In this document: positions 12,101 through 24,398 of the stretch, in pieces
Position numbering within the stretch: position 1 is the stretch's first letter
How the letters are laid out: each line of letters begins with the position of its first letter
Source: Chamaecrista fasciculata
Lineage: Eukaryota > Streptophyta > Magnoliopsida > Fabales > Fabaceae
Direction of reading: 5' to 3'
Assembly (NCBI GenBank): GCA_003254925.1
Contig: QANZ01049049.1
Span: 214,502 to 278,501, forward strand
Length of the DNA stretch: 64,000 bases
The notes under the pieces: generated by a model
Database searches by the model: none
What the model was told of the DNA's origin: nothing
Seen by the model: the letters and a program-made list of their open reading frames with translations, nothing else
Made by a program: the position numbers and the translations under genes

Positions 12101-14276
12101 GCAAAAAGGACGAATCAAGGACTCTGTCATGTGCTCAGATGGTGTTTGGACCACCGTGCTGTGCCAGTTTTGGTTAGCCTTCTCTTACCACTATCTCCAT
12201 ATATACGTACCAGTGCATGACAATAATTCATTACTTTTGAGTACTAATATTATCACTTGGTATGTTTGTTAATTTTTTTGGTAGATTATGTCTGTATGAT
12301 TTGATGGCTTGGTTAATTTGTTAAAAAAAAAAAATTCTATTGTTTAAATTAAAAAAACCTTGAATTTTTGTGTGACTTCTTGTGCTTTGCAGATACCTCT
12401 GGGCTGCAGGTCTGGTACTTTAATTTGGTTTGTATTTGAGGACCTTGTGGCCTCTATTAGATAGACACTGTCACACTGAGACGTTCCGACATAAAACTTT
12501 ATTGATTCCAGTCCGTTCTTTGAACCAAAATGGAATCTGCTCTATTACTATAAGCCTCTTTTTCTGGGTCCAACTGTCCACTTACAAACTAAGGCCCAAA
12601 AGGACAAACTGAGCCCCATTCTTCAAACCTCAGTTGCCTCAATTCCAACATATGAGCATCTTAAAAGAGGGCCCTTTAGTTAAGTGCTTTAAGTTAGAGG
12701 CCTAGTTAAAGTGTTTGCTTCCTCAGATCCTTGTTTAATCCACTATGCCTTCGCCTTTCTTTGTCCCCAAAAAAGGAAAACAATGTCTTTATTCTCCATC
12801 AACCCAATGTGCTCAATGAGACACCATCCCAGCATGGGCCTTTTTGCTATGGATTGGGCCACAACAAGTTAAAATTTGCGATTACAAAGTTGCTGCTGAC
12901 CAAAAGATAATGTATAATTTGCGCGAGACGGGCTATTTTTGGCTATGCCTATCTCCCGTAAGTCGAAACCTCACTTTCAGAAGTGGCCCCCACCAGTGGC
13001 ATACTTGAGAAAAAAATAAAAAAGAATTGATTGCTAAGTTAGAGAGGATGACGTAGAAAATGAAATATCGAGCTGCAAATGGCAAGATGGCATGGCTGCA
13101 GGGGATAGTTTATTTCATAGCATGCCGTTGCTGTCGCTTTTGTAGTAATCTGATTTGTTGCGACTTGCGATGTGTATGTGAATGATTGGCTTTTTTTGGT
13201 GATGACAAGCACGGAACATTAGATAGGCGATGGAATTGGATGATCAATCATCAAAAATTCAAAACTGATTTTGATAAATAATGCCTATTGATGATTGAAT
13301 CAAAAACTTCGTTTGAGACTTTGAGTTATATAGTTTGTGATCACAATATATGGGAAAACTTTCAACTGGCAAAACATATTAATTCGTAAATTTTAAAATT
13401 CTTTTTGAGGAATTAGGTTTACTTCTAATAAAACTAGTTTGATGTATAAATTGAAAATTAAACTATTGAGTTAAGAAATAGTTTATTTTATTATGTCATA
13501 ATGATTTTATTAATTTTTTTTATTAGTAGTGTTGTTAGTATAGTGTTCAACTTGAATATTTAAATAATTCACATGCAATCATGTGTTTCGACTTTAGATT
13601 TGTGTATTTTTTAATCATTGTGTAATTTTTAAAGATAATTATAGTTAGAAATTGTGAACATATGTGATGATTTGGTGTAACCGTGTAAATACCAAAACAA
13701 AAGAAAATTTTAGTCATTGCCATCACAATCATCTCAATAAGTGGGGTATATTTTTAATGATTTCAACGATTTGATATTCTTGTAATTATTAAATGAAAAC
13801 ATACATAAATACAAATCCGTACAAAAGTCTAAATCTACAAAAATGACCCCTCCCCCCAAAAACAAGAAAAAAACACAAAAGGCCCCGACGAAGCCCGTGT
13901 AGGCACGAGCCTTCCACTACCAAGACGCTCTTAAGCGAGTGTCCCACACACTCGGCAGCATCTCAGTATATGCTAAAATCATACTAATTACAACTTAATT
14001 ACTATTAATCCAAACAAATTAAATTAATGCGATGATTACATGTAAAATCTTGCCATTCAGGAGCCAGTAATTGCACATGTAACCCCGTACCGTCCTCGCT
14101 GTTTACTGTTACATTACTCGTGTTTTGTTTGAGCTCACGATATATGGCACATCGTCTTTACAGGGTTTATTAACTTTAACGCCTTAACGGCACTATATGG
14201 AGCAGAGAGGGTAGACCAAAGCTTCCTATAATTGCTAGGCATCGGAGCAGTAATTTGTTACAATCCTGCCCTTGCG
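9158..14276. other. Intergenic region between GH3 and NRAMP
   Basis: No coding exon is supported. It contains a TTAT microsatellite (about 10081-10104), a perfect 10-bp palindrome (10855-10875) and scattered AT-rich sequence. Short open frames at 9483, 10748 and 12430 have no recognisable domain. The last few hundred bases presumably hold the NRAMP promoter, but I see no clear TATA box. Confidence 0.6.
10855..10875. repeat. Perfect 10-bp inverted repeat with one-base spacer
   Basis: gtactacgca and tgcgtagtac are exact reverse complements separated by a single C. The function is unknown; the short arms could be a dimeric protein site or chance. Confidence 0.6.
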
Positions 14277-17200
14277 ATGTCTAGCCACGACGGTGATCAC
14301 GAAAAACCGCTGTTAGTCGATTCTTGCAATGACATACTAGAAGCCGAAACCGCTTACGATTCTTCTGAGAAAATTGTGGTGGTCGGAATCGACGAGTCCG
14401 GCAGCGACTGGGCTCACGCGCCGCCGTTCTCATGGAAGAAGCTATGGCTGTTCACTGGCCCTGGCTTTCTCATGAGCATTGCGTTTCTCGACCCTGGGAA
14501 TCTCGAGGGAGATCTTCAGGCCGGTGCGATTGCTGGATACTCGCTCTTATGGCTTCTCATGTGGGCTACAGCCATGGGCCTTCTCATTCAGCTTTTGGCG
14601 GCGCGGCTAGGAGTGGTCACTGGAAGGCATCTCGCTGAATTGTGCAGAGAGGAGTATCCGACGTGGGCGAGGATGATTCTGTGGGTTATGACGGAGTTCG
14701 CTCTCATTGGCTCTGACATTCAAGAGGTTATTGGGAGCGCTATTGCTATCAGAGTTTTGAGCAATGGAATTGTGCCCCTCTGGGGAGGGGTCATCATCAC
14801 AGCTTGTGATTGGTGATTATAAATTAACTCTCATTCTTATGTTGCTTTCCTTAGTTCTTGCCTTTTTATTTTTTTTTTATCGAACTCGTGATTTTCTTAT
14901 CGATGGTAATGTTTTGCGTCGTTGACTTCTATCAAAAATCATACCCTGCGAAAGGTTTTCTGTTTTGGCTCTTCAAAAGTTTTTCAGGTCTTATTTGAAG
15001 TTCCTGCATTGATTAAGCTCTAAAAATATCTATTCGTGGTTTTAGAATTGGATTTCCTATTTTCCTTGAAGTAGTCGTAGGATATTTGGTTCTTCTTGTG
15101 AAAATAAAGCATAATCTGAACTCTGGGTGAAGATTTTATTGGGTCAAGACTCAAGACCCTTGTTGATAAGTTTAAAACAAAAATATTTGTTGAAGTCCAC
15201 TGCCCGATGTCTTTTATGTTCAGAGTATGAAATATACTAGAACACTTACCTTTATCTGTTAAACTACGTCGGGTAAACCAGATAAAACATTCACATGTAT
15301 TTGTTCCTTTTTACAGTTTTATTTTTCTACTGCTTGAGAACTATGGTGTGAGGACATTGGAAGCCTTTTTTGCCGTTCTCATTGGTGTAATGGCTATCTC
15401 ATTTGCGTGGATGTGTGGTGAGACAAAGCCCAGTGGCAAAGATATTCTTCTTGGTAATGACTATGAAGTTTATTTCACTGTTTATACTGCTTTATCTCAT
15501 TATTAGAGTTCTGTCATTTTGCTGTATGTGTGAAACTGAATCTGAATTATCTGCGTAGGTATTTTGATTCCAAGACTTAGCTCCAGAACGATTAAGCAGG
15601 CTGTTGGAGTTGTGGGTTGCGTTATTATGCCTCCCAATATATTTTTGCACTCTGCTCTTGTTCAATCAAGACAGATTGACCACAGCAAGAAAGGCCGAGT
15701 TCAGGAAGCTCTTAATTATTATACAATAGAGTCAACTATTGCCCTTGTAGTCTCCTTCTTCATCAATGTTTGTGTCACGACCGTGTTTGCTAGGGGTATT
15801 TATGGCACTGAACTAGCAAATAGTGTTGGTCTTGTCAACGCTGGGCAGTACCTTGAGGAGAAGTTTGGTGGAGGACTCCTTCCAATCTTATATATATGGG
15901 GAATTGGATTATTAGCAGCAGGCCAAAGTAGCACTATTACAGGGACTTATGCTGGACAGTTTATCATGGGGGGTTTTCTCAATTTAAGGCTGAAAAAATG
16001 GATGAGGTCATTAATTACGCGAAGCTGTGCTATCATCCCAACTGTGATAGTTGCTCTTGTATTTGATGCCTCCGAGGACTCATTAGATGTTCTAAATGAA
16101 TGGCTTAATGTTCTCCAGTCAGTTCAAATCCCCTTTGCCCTTATTCCCTTGCTTTGTTTGGTTTCAAACGAGCGGATAATGGGCACTTTCAGAATTGGCT
16201 CTGTCCTCAAGGTATCTCTTTTATTTTTTTATTTATATTTTATCAAAGGAATTTGAAATACCAAACAATTCATTTGGAGTGATATTATAGTCAGTATAAG
16301 CCTATCTGCAGACCTTTTTGCTTTTGCAGTTTAGATTGTAGGTAAAAACTGACCAAATATAGACCTTTTCTGTGTTGCCATTTAGTGTTAGATTTGTTAG
16401 GGGAATCGTTTTTATGATTTTTTTGTCTCACCTTGAGGATTGAAAGGAGGTGGTGGTGTATCCATTTAACTTTTATTGCTCCTTTTTCATTATGATATCC
16501 GGTGTGTTTTGAAATGACCTGTTAACAACTTTCCCCAAGATATCATAAGTAGTTGATAGTATACTCAATTTTTTTGGTCGCACATTCATAAAGAATTAAA
16601 GGATATATGCGTTCAATGTCCTATAATAAGCAGTCTATTGAGTTTACTTGTGGTTCAAGCTTCAAAGTAATTTTTGAAGTTAACAGGTTAGCCCAGTCAA
16701 ATACTGTCTGTTACAACTTGTACAAACAGATGAATCATTATTATGGACTTGTGCTTTCAAATTCAATGTCTGAAAATATTTTCTGTCAGCCTAGTCTCAC
16801 TTTGAAAAGGTAGAGGGTTTGTCAGAAGTTCGACAATTCAAGTTTAGGTATGGCCATCCGAGTTTGAACTCTTACATTCTCTGGAGTTGGCAGTTCGTTA
16901 ATGACTTCTGAAAACTAGGGGGTTAATTGATGCCCGATTTTTCTCCATTGAACTTGTTACTGACTTGCTGTGTTCTTAAACCATATCTTCTCTGAAACTT
17001 AGATTTACTTTCTTTTTATGCGCTAACATCCCCTGTTCTCAATATTATGATGTTTACTGCAGTTTAATATTTTCTTGTTTTCTGGATTAAAATACTAAGT
17101 GGTTTGATATGGATACAGACTACTGCCTGGTCCGTGGCTGCTCTGGTGATAGTGATCAATGGCTACCTTATGCTGGAATTTTTCAAGTCTGAAGTCACTG

Positions 17201-17340
17201 GAGTACTATATGGCGCTATTGTGTGTGCTTTTGCAGCTTTATATGTTGCATTTATTGTTTACCTTGTTTCATGGGCCTTTACCTTTTCACCTGCGAAAGT
17301 TGTAGCACAATCACAGACAATTACTAACAGAGTTGAGTAA
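14277..17340 (+). CDS. NRAMP3: NRAMP family divalent metal transporter (NRAMP3/4 type)
   Basis: Four exons (14277-14812, 15317-15453, 15559-16211, 17119-17340) join in phase to 515 residues, close to Arabidopsis NRAMP3. These proteins move Fe and Mn out of the vacuole with protons, across the tonoplast. The first membrane segment carries the metal-binding DPGN (residues 72-75), followed by [12 protein letters not shown], and the [18 protein letters not shown] transport signature lies in exon 3. An N-terminal acidic tail with EKPLL resembles the dileucine vacuolar sorting signal of NRAMP3/4. The odd point is MPPN at 248-251, where the family has MPHN. An in-frame ATG at 14232 would add 15 residues; I chose 14277 because its [13 protein letters not shown] start fits relatives. 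The symbol is by similarity. Confidence 0.94.
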
Positions 17341-17873
17341 TCAATCTATGGCTAAGTTCGTACTCGTATAGCAACTTAATTTAGTAGTCGGTAGTAGCTT
17401 ATTGTCTGTGCTTCTGTTCAAAATCTGTAGATGTTTCTGTATTGGTTTTACATTGTGACTTATGCAAAGGAGCTAGATATTAATGCATGCCCTGGCAACT
17501 GAAGTGGCGTAATGTAGTTGAGACATCTTCATGGCTGTGGTATGCGAACAGGCAAATGTGTCCTCGTTCAAACTTCGCCACTTGTTTATAGTAAAATATG
17601 TCTTATCTCACGACCAACTCTTAGAATTTAACGTGGTAACTGCTAAGGATGCGAATTCGACTATGCGAGAATGAGAGACGGTTTATAGGTTGTCAATTGT
17701 TCTATAGAAAAGTCTTTTGTGCATTAACTCCAGGCATGGCTTTATGGAAAAACACATTAACATAATCCGTTGACCCCAAAAGTGTGAAGGTTCACGTAAA
17801 CTTGGAAGAATTTTTTATGGGGCTCAACTACATTTGAAGGCGATAGCGATATACATTTTGGTTCATCCATATT

Positions 17874-18060
17874 AGGGGTGGTAATCTCAACCCATTACCC
17901 ACCAATCCAACCAACCCAACAACAAATTAACCAACCCAAACCCAACCCATTTAGATAATGGGTTAAGATGGGTTGGGTTCAAAATTGACCCATTAAAATT
18001 TGGATTGGGTTGGGTAAAACCTATGGGTTACCCAACCCAACCCAAATTTGTATCAAAACT
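17874..18060. repeat. TGGGTT/AACCCA-rich dispersed repeat, probably a transposon fragment
   Basis: It starts 'aggggtggtaat' and then alternates clusters of aacccaaccc and its complement, so the stretch can fold on itself. Sequences opening 'aggggtggcaat' are a frequent dispersed repeat in plant genomes. No matching right end was found, so it is called only as a fragment. Confidence 0.45.
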
Positions 18061-18112
18061 ATGTAGTTTCATGAAAGGGGTAAATATGCAATTTCATAAA
18101 TTTTTGCAAAAA

Positions 18113-18113
18113 N
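18113..18113. other. Single N in the sequence
   Basis: One undetermined base within an A-rich stretch just after the TGGGTT-rich repeat. No flanking duplication was seen. Confidence 0.8.
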
Positions 18114-19672
18114 AAGTAAAACATCAGTTGATTTTGATCAATGATTTGAACTAGAGTATGGTCAATGATACAATGTCCTTCTTTCTGTCTAGAATCCTAA
18201 TAATCTGTTTGAAAACTAATACTCATTTTAATGTGAATGGATCCTTAATTACTGTCAAATCATTGCACGAAGTTATACTTTAATTATAATATATTTAAAA
18301 AAATGTAGAGTATTCAGTCCTCATTTTTGTTCGTCATTCCAGTCCGAGCCTTTGAATGCAGCTTCGTCTTATACCTTTAATTTTTAATTTTTTTAGTTTT
18401 CTTATACCTTGAATTAAAAAAAAAACTTACTTTTGAGTTTGACCTTGAGTGAACTTTGAGTCATTTTCTTCCATCTCTCTCTCTTACTGGATCCTCTCCC
18501 TAACAATGGAGGATTCAAATAATCAAATTCCCTAGTCGTTGACTTTCTTCTCCTTTGTTCTCCTTCTCCATACGTCATCCAGGCTCATTTAGCGAGGAAA
18601 CTTTTATTTGTTCTATATTGATCTTTCAACAAAGGTTTTGGTCCCAAAAAAAACTAAAAAAAGAAAGCTTTCAGGTCACTTTTGTAGTTGAAAAGTTTTT
18701 CTCCTTAACAATCAGCCAAAGTATAATCTATTTTTTGTCTCCCAGTGAAAAGAAAAAAAGATAGGTTCATGCGGAGGTGGTTTTACTTTTGTTGTTTTTA
18801 GGTCTGAAGCCTGAAGCCTGAAGCCTGAAGGTTCATGGTGAATTGGTGATGGTGGTAAGTCACTAACTAGTTATGCAACGTTTTTTGTTGTTTTTTTTTT
18901 GGCCATTACAAGAACGTTTTTTGTTGTTGAAACTTGAAAATGCCTTTATTCGTCTATTACGCCCTCGCCAGCTTTAATTCATGTTTCTGGCTGTGCAAGT
19001 GTGCAAGACAGATAAATGAATTGCCATATGATCAAACAAAACCAATACTCACATGATTCAGTGAATCAGTGGTGTTTAATACATGATTATATAAAATAAT
19101 ATATAAATGAGGAATTAATTAAGTCTTTTATTTATTTTGTTAAAAAGATCAAACTAATGCAAAATTTAACGTATGACATTTAAAACCGAGATACACGCAC
19201 TCTCTATGATAATATTAATTAAATTGAAAGATGTAATTTTTGAAGATTATCATGATATCATCATGGTTTTAAATTTAATATTGTATAATATATTAATATT
19301 TAGTTTTAAAACTTATTATTTTATTTTCTTTAACGTACGAAACTTGTTTTTAGTATGAAAAAAAAGCAAAAAAAGTTTTATTCAAATAAATCATATTTAT
19401 TGATAAATTTTATTAATAAACACGGCTGATATATAGCAGAAAGGATAGAAAATTAAAATGAAAACGAAAATGAATGTTTAATACGTATTTCAGGCAGAAA
19501 CCCGACTTTCGTTGCCTCCTTTCCTTCCCTCCTTTTTCTCTTATGAGGTGAGTTAGTTCCTCCATCGCATTCATTTATAGTTATACGAACCCTTCTCTAT
19601 CTCTCTCGCTTCGATCTGTTCCCTCTTGCGAAGCTCAATTCTGATTGCAAAACAAGCCTAAGCGACCCACAC

Positions 19673-22600
19673 ATGGCGCTGGAATCATCTCGCTTTTCCC
19701 CCATCTCTTTAATCCTATGCTTTGTGCAATTTGGTCCCTGGATTGTGCTCGTCGTCTCTGGTGATCCCAGCCACGTTTTGCTCTCCAGAAATCGTAACGA
19801 AGGCTCTCGCTCTGCCATGTTACTGCCGCTATATCTCTCACCTTCCAATTCGTCCAATTTCGCGTTAGATTCTCGTCGCCAACTCCAGAGATCCGAGGCC
19901 CAACACCACCCTAACGCTCGCATGCGACTACATGACGATCTGCTCCTCAGCGGGTAATTCTCTTAATCGATGCGCTTTTTCTATGTCTCGCTTTGTTCTC
20001 CGTGGTTCCTTCTAGTTGCATGTTTATGGGCTCGATTTTTAATGTGCATGTATATTTTTGGGGGATCCCATGGTGTAGATACTATACTACGCGGCTTTGG
20101 ATCGGGACTCCTCCGCAGATGTTTGCTCTTATTGTAGATACGGGAAGTACGGTAACATATGTTCCGTGCTCTACCTGCGAACAGTGTGGCACACACCAGG
20201 TTATACCTCAAGGCTTAATTCTCTCTCTCACACAGTTGGTTAATTTATACCCTAGATTGTTTACATTGTTCACAGAAATCCTTACTCTGTTCATTTATTT
20301 GTTTTTGAGAGGAGAGCGTTGTGCCTTTTTTATGTTAAATTTTGTTCTGTTATAACGTGCATGTCGTTGATAAACGACAGAAATTAAACTGTGTTAGGGA
20401 GCTGCTTTTGGATAATAGATTTCATGATCAATGATAACGAATATGAATATGGGTTATTAATATAGGATAATTTGGTTTGTGGCTGAGGTAGTTGTAAGTA
20501 TCTTATACACTCTCAGGTTTGATTGATAGGAATAAACATCGATAAGGTTACTTTTTTTTATTGAATCGATAAGGTTACTTGGATATAATATTAGTGTAGA
20601 TGCATTTTATATTTAGTTGATATTCATTTACTTTCCATCTTTTCATTTTCACTTCTAACCAGCATGCCCTCAATGTTGTGCAGCAGACTACTTGTGCCCC
20701 TCATCAACTATCTTGAAAGAACTGAATTTTGAAAAATGATTTACTTTGCAATATATTGTACCTGTGCATGTATCACTCCTTTAATCAATCTGAAGTGGGA
20801 TGGATTTGTTTGTCTGAACTTAATTTAACAGGACCCGAATTTCCAGCCAGATTTGTCAAGCACCTATCAACCTGTCAAATGCACATTGGATTGCAACTGT
20901 GATATTGACAAGAACCAGTGCACGTATGAGAGACAGTATGCTGAAATGAGTACTAGTAGCGGTGTCCTTGGCAATGATGTCATATCCTTTGGAAATCAAA
21001 GTGAGCTTGAATCTCAACGTGCCGTTTTTGGTTGTGAAAATCTTGAGACTGGTGATCTTTACAGTCAGCATGCTGATGGCATCATGGGTTTGGGCCGCGG
21101 AGATCTCAGTATTGTGGATCAACTTGTTGAAAAGAATGTAATAAGTGATTCTTTCTCATTATGCTATGGCGGAATGGATTTTGGCGGGGGTGCTATGGTT
21201 CTTGGTGGAATATCTCCCCCTTCAGACATGGTCTTTGCAGATTCAGATCCTGCACGCAGGTGTGTACTGCAAAATTTTAGCTTATGGATAGAGATGTCAT
21301 GCATTTTCTTAGCAAATGCATTTGGTTAATCTCACACATTTACTCTAGTTTCGGGATGGCGACAGTCCATATTACAATATTGATTTGAAGGAAATACATG
21401 TTGCGGGGAAAAAGTTGCCTCTAAACCCTAATGTTTTTGATGGGAAGCATGGAACTGTATTGGATAGTGGCACAACTTATGCTTACCTGCCTGAAGAAGC
21501 ATTTCTCGCATTTAAAGATTCTGTAAGTTCTTTCAATATATTGTGATAAAAATTTGTTCCAAATTAGTTTCTTGAATCTCATCTTCTGTCTTGTAAACAT
21601 GGACCATAATCCTTGGTAAATTTTGGTAGTAGGTTGTCCTGAATCATTATTGGTTTCTTCATTTGAGTAGGCAGCACATATATGCCATTCTAACATTTAA
21701 GTTCTCTATGAATTCAACTTTCTAAGTACTTCTAGCTTGCTTCCAATAGGCATGTTGTCTCCATATACTTTGGTTCGTTGACTTGTCCAAGAATTAGAAT
21801 TCAATAAATATAGTAAAAATAAGTACATGCACCCAATGTATCACAGAGAAGCCTGTTAACTCCCTCCATATATAGTTATTCTTGTCAATTTCTGCTCATC
21901 ATTACCCTACTGAATGTTTAGTTTATGATCTGTCATCCTGTCTATGATATGAATTTTCAGTTGCAGCCTTTCTAAAATGAGTACAAAACTAATATGGGTG
22001 TCTCCAGTTCCTTGGTAGTTGATACTTCAAATCTGGTGGCGTCAATAGTTTCTTATGCTTGTTTATTCAAGGAAATAAGGATCTAAAGGATGAATTTGCT
22101 TTGGGCATGGGAACATCATTCATTGCACATTTTTATTTTCAAGAAAAAGCTCTAGCTACAGAATTTTATCATGAATATTTGATGAACTGATTACATATCT
22201 ATTTGTCTGCAGATTAAGAAGGAACTTCATTCTTTCAAGGATATACCTGGTCCCGACCCAAACTATAATGATATATGTTTTTCTAGTGACGCAATGTATG
22301 TCTGTAGCATTGCCAATGACTGTACATAAAATCTTCCCTTGTGCTTTTATAAAAAGTTTGGAATTACTTGTATTTCAGGTCTGTCTCTGAACTCTCAAAA
22401 AGTTTTCCAACAGTTGACATGGTCTTTGGAAATGGTCAGAAGTTGTCTCTTTCACCTGAAAATTACTTGTTCCGGGTTAGTTTTATATGGTGATCATTAG
22501 TATCTTAAGTTGTGTCATTTGGCCTTTCTATTATATATCATATCTCTTTTGACCCCCTATATTTATGGTTCTTTCTTTAATGAAGCATTCAAAAGTGCGA

Positions 22601-24398
22601 GGTGCATATTGTCTTGGCGTTTTCCAGAATGGAAAGGATCTAACTACACTTCTAGGAGGTATTCTGTTTACATGTCGTAGCATACTGGTTCTACCATTCC
22701 ATGACTTGCACTCACATGAATATTTGTTATTTTATAGTTCTTGTGACAGCTAGCTTCTTGAGTTACAAGTTTCTTTGTGATCAGTGTTGAGCCATTTTGT
22801 TTCTATAGGTATTGTTGTTCGAAACACTCTTGTATTGTATGATCGTGAGAATTCGAAGGTTGGTTTCTGGAAAACTAATTGTTCTGAATTATGGGAAAGA
22901 CTGCATATATCTGCTTCCCCGCCATCAGAGTCGCCAATATCAGAAGGAGAAAACTCGACTGAAGCATTTGCACCTTCCCCTGCTCCATCTTCATTACCGA
23001 ATGACTTACATCCAGGTATAATAAGTGGCCTGTCTTCAATAGACACACACACATACATATACATATACATATACATATATTTTGTCTAAGTAGATGTTGT
23101 GACATCATATCATAACGTAGATGAGTTGTTCTGTGGTACATGTATTTGCACAATCCATAAACATAATTCATCTTGCTTCTTATTTGTTTCAAAATTTAGT
23201 ATGATTTTTTTAAAAATTTTTCATATGATCACTGATGTCTTTTCATTAACTTAAATGCACAGGGGAACTTGAAATTTCACAAATAACGATTGAAATTTCA
23301 TTTAATATCAGCTACTTGGATATGAAGGCTCACATTGCAGAACTGGCTGAACTCATAGCTCATGAATTAGATGTTAAAAATTCACAGGTTAGAAAACGGC
23401 CAATAAATGCAACAACTCTTTGTAGCACCAAATTATACTTCTGCATTTACATGACAGTATGACATTAGCAGGCCACCTGGTTATAGCTTGGGTGGTGACT
23501 TGGGTAGGGATTTCGGGGGTATAGATCTCTTGGTAGATTATTAATAATGATTTCCACTGTACCTAAAAATCATACACTTTACAGTTATTGTGTAATTCTA
23601 CTTAGGATAATAACATATGGATGAACGTTGACAGGTTCACTTATTGAATTTTACTTCGCTTGAAAGTGGTTCCCTCTGTATATGGACTATTGTGCCGGAT
23701 ACATCTGCTGATTACATGTCTAACACAACTGCAACGGTAAGTTTATATTTGAACTGTTGCATCTGTTAAGGTAAGGTTTCCCACTAACGGTGATTTTCAA
23801 AATGACAGAATATTATTTCTCGTCTTGTTGAACACCGCATGCAACTTCCTAACACCTTTGGAAATTATACGTTGGTTGGTTGGAATGTTGAGTCTCCATC
23901 GAAGAGGTAATTTTTTTCCCTTTCTCTGTTTTTTTAAAATTAAATCAAATTGAAACTATGTGTAACTTAATAGATTCAGTTATCCAATCCATATTGAATT
24001 TGTTGTAGGTGTAATGCTTTAATTTTATTATTTATTGTCCGTGGCTGCATGCAATGCTTAGTTACATCATGTCACACGTGCAGACTGTTTCGTTGACCAT
24101 TCTCAGTCATTTGCTTGTGTACCTATGGTCTATGGAATCCACGTGCTTTGTTTTATTAGATATGGGTGAGCTCTTATGTAAAATCACTTCCCATATAAAA
24201 CACCTTTCTCTGAAATGATGCAGGTCTTGGTGGCAGCAATATTACTTGGTGGTGGCTTTGGCTGTTCTGGTCACATTGCTTCTTGGATTATCGATTATTG
24301 GAATATTCTTAGTTTATAAAAACAGACAGCAGCAAGCCGCGCATTCTTACAAGCCTGTTAGTGAGTCTGCTCCAGAGCAGGAACTTCAGCCTTTGTGA
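19673..24398 (+). CDS. Membrane-anchored aspartyl protease (pepsin A1 family)
   Basis: Twelve exons join in phase to 648 residues: 19673-19953, 20079-20199, 20832-21259, 21366-21522, 22213-22295, 22379-22475, 22586-22658, 22809-23015, 23263-23387, 23635-23736, 23809-23906, 24224-24398. Both catalytic motifs are present, DTGS at 114-117 and DSGT at 310-313, with the cysteine-rich insert typical of atypical plant aspartyl proteases. The N-terminus is hydrophobic (signal peptide). A Ser/Pro-rich linker follows the protease core, then a C-terminal extension, one membrane helix (about 597-622) and a 26-residue cytosolic tail. It should be a type I membrane enzyme of the secretory pathway. It resembles Arabidopsis At3g50050 from memory. 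Substrates are unknown. The acceptor of exon 4 was chosen at 21365 because it restores the conserved SPYYNIDL. Confidence 0.93.

Larger units (their letters stand above)
17341..19672. other. Intergenic region between NRAMP and aspartyl protease
   Basis: No coding exon is supported. It holds a TGGGTT/AACCCA-rich repeat (about 17874-18060), an N at 18113, and four tandem copies of a 7-bp unit (ctgaagc, 18804-18831). The 5' leader and promoter of the protease should lie in the last 200 bases. Confidence 0.6.

Noticed and set aside
13860-13970. GC-rich patch with 'ggccccgacgaagcccgtgt' upstream of NRAMP
   Set aside because: It stands out by composition but matches no RNA gene, promoter or element I recognise.
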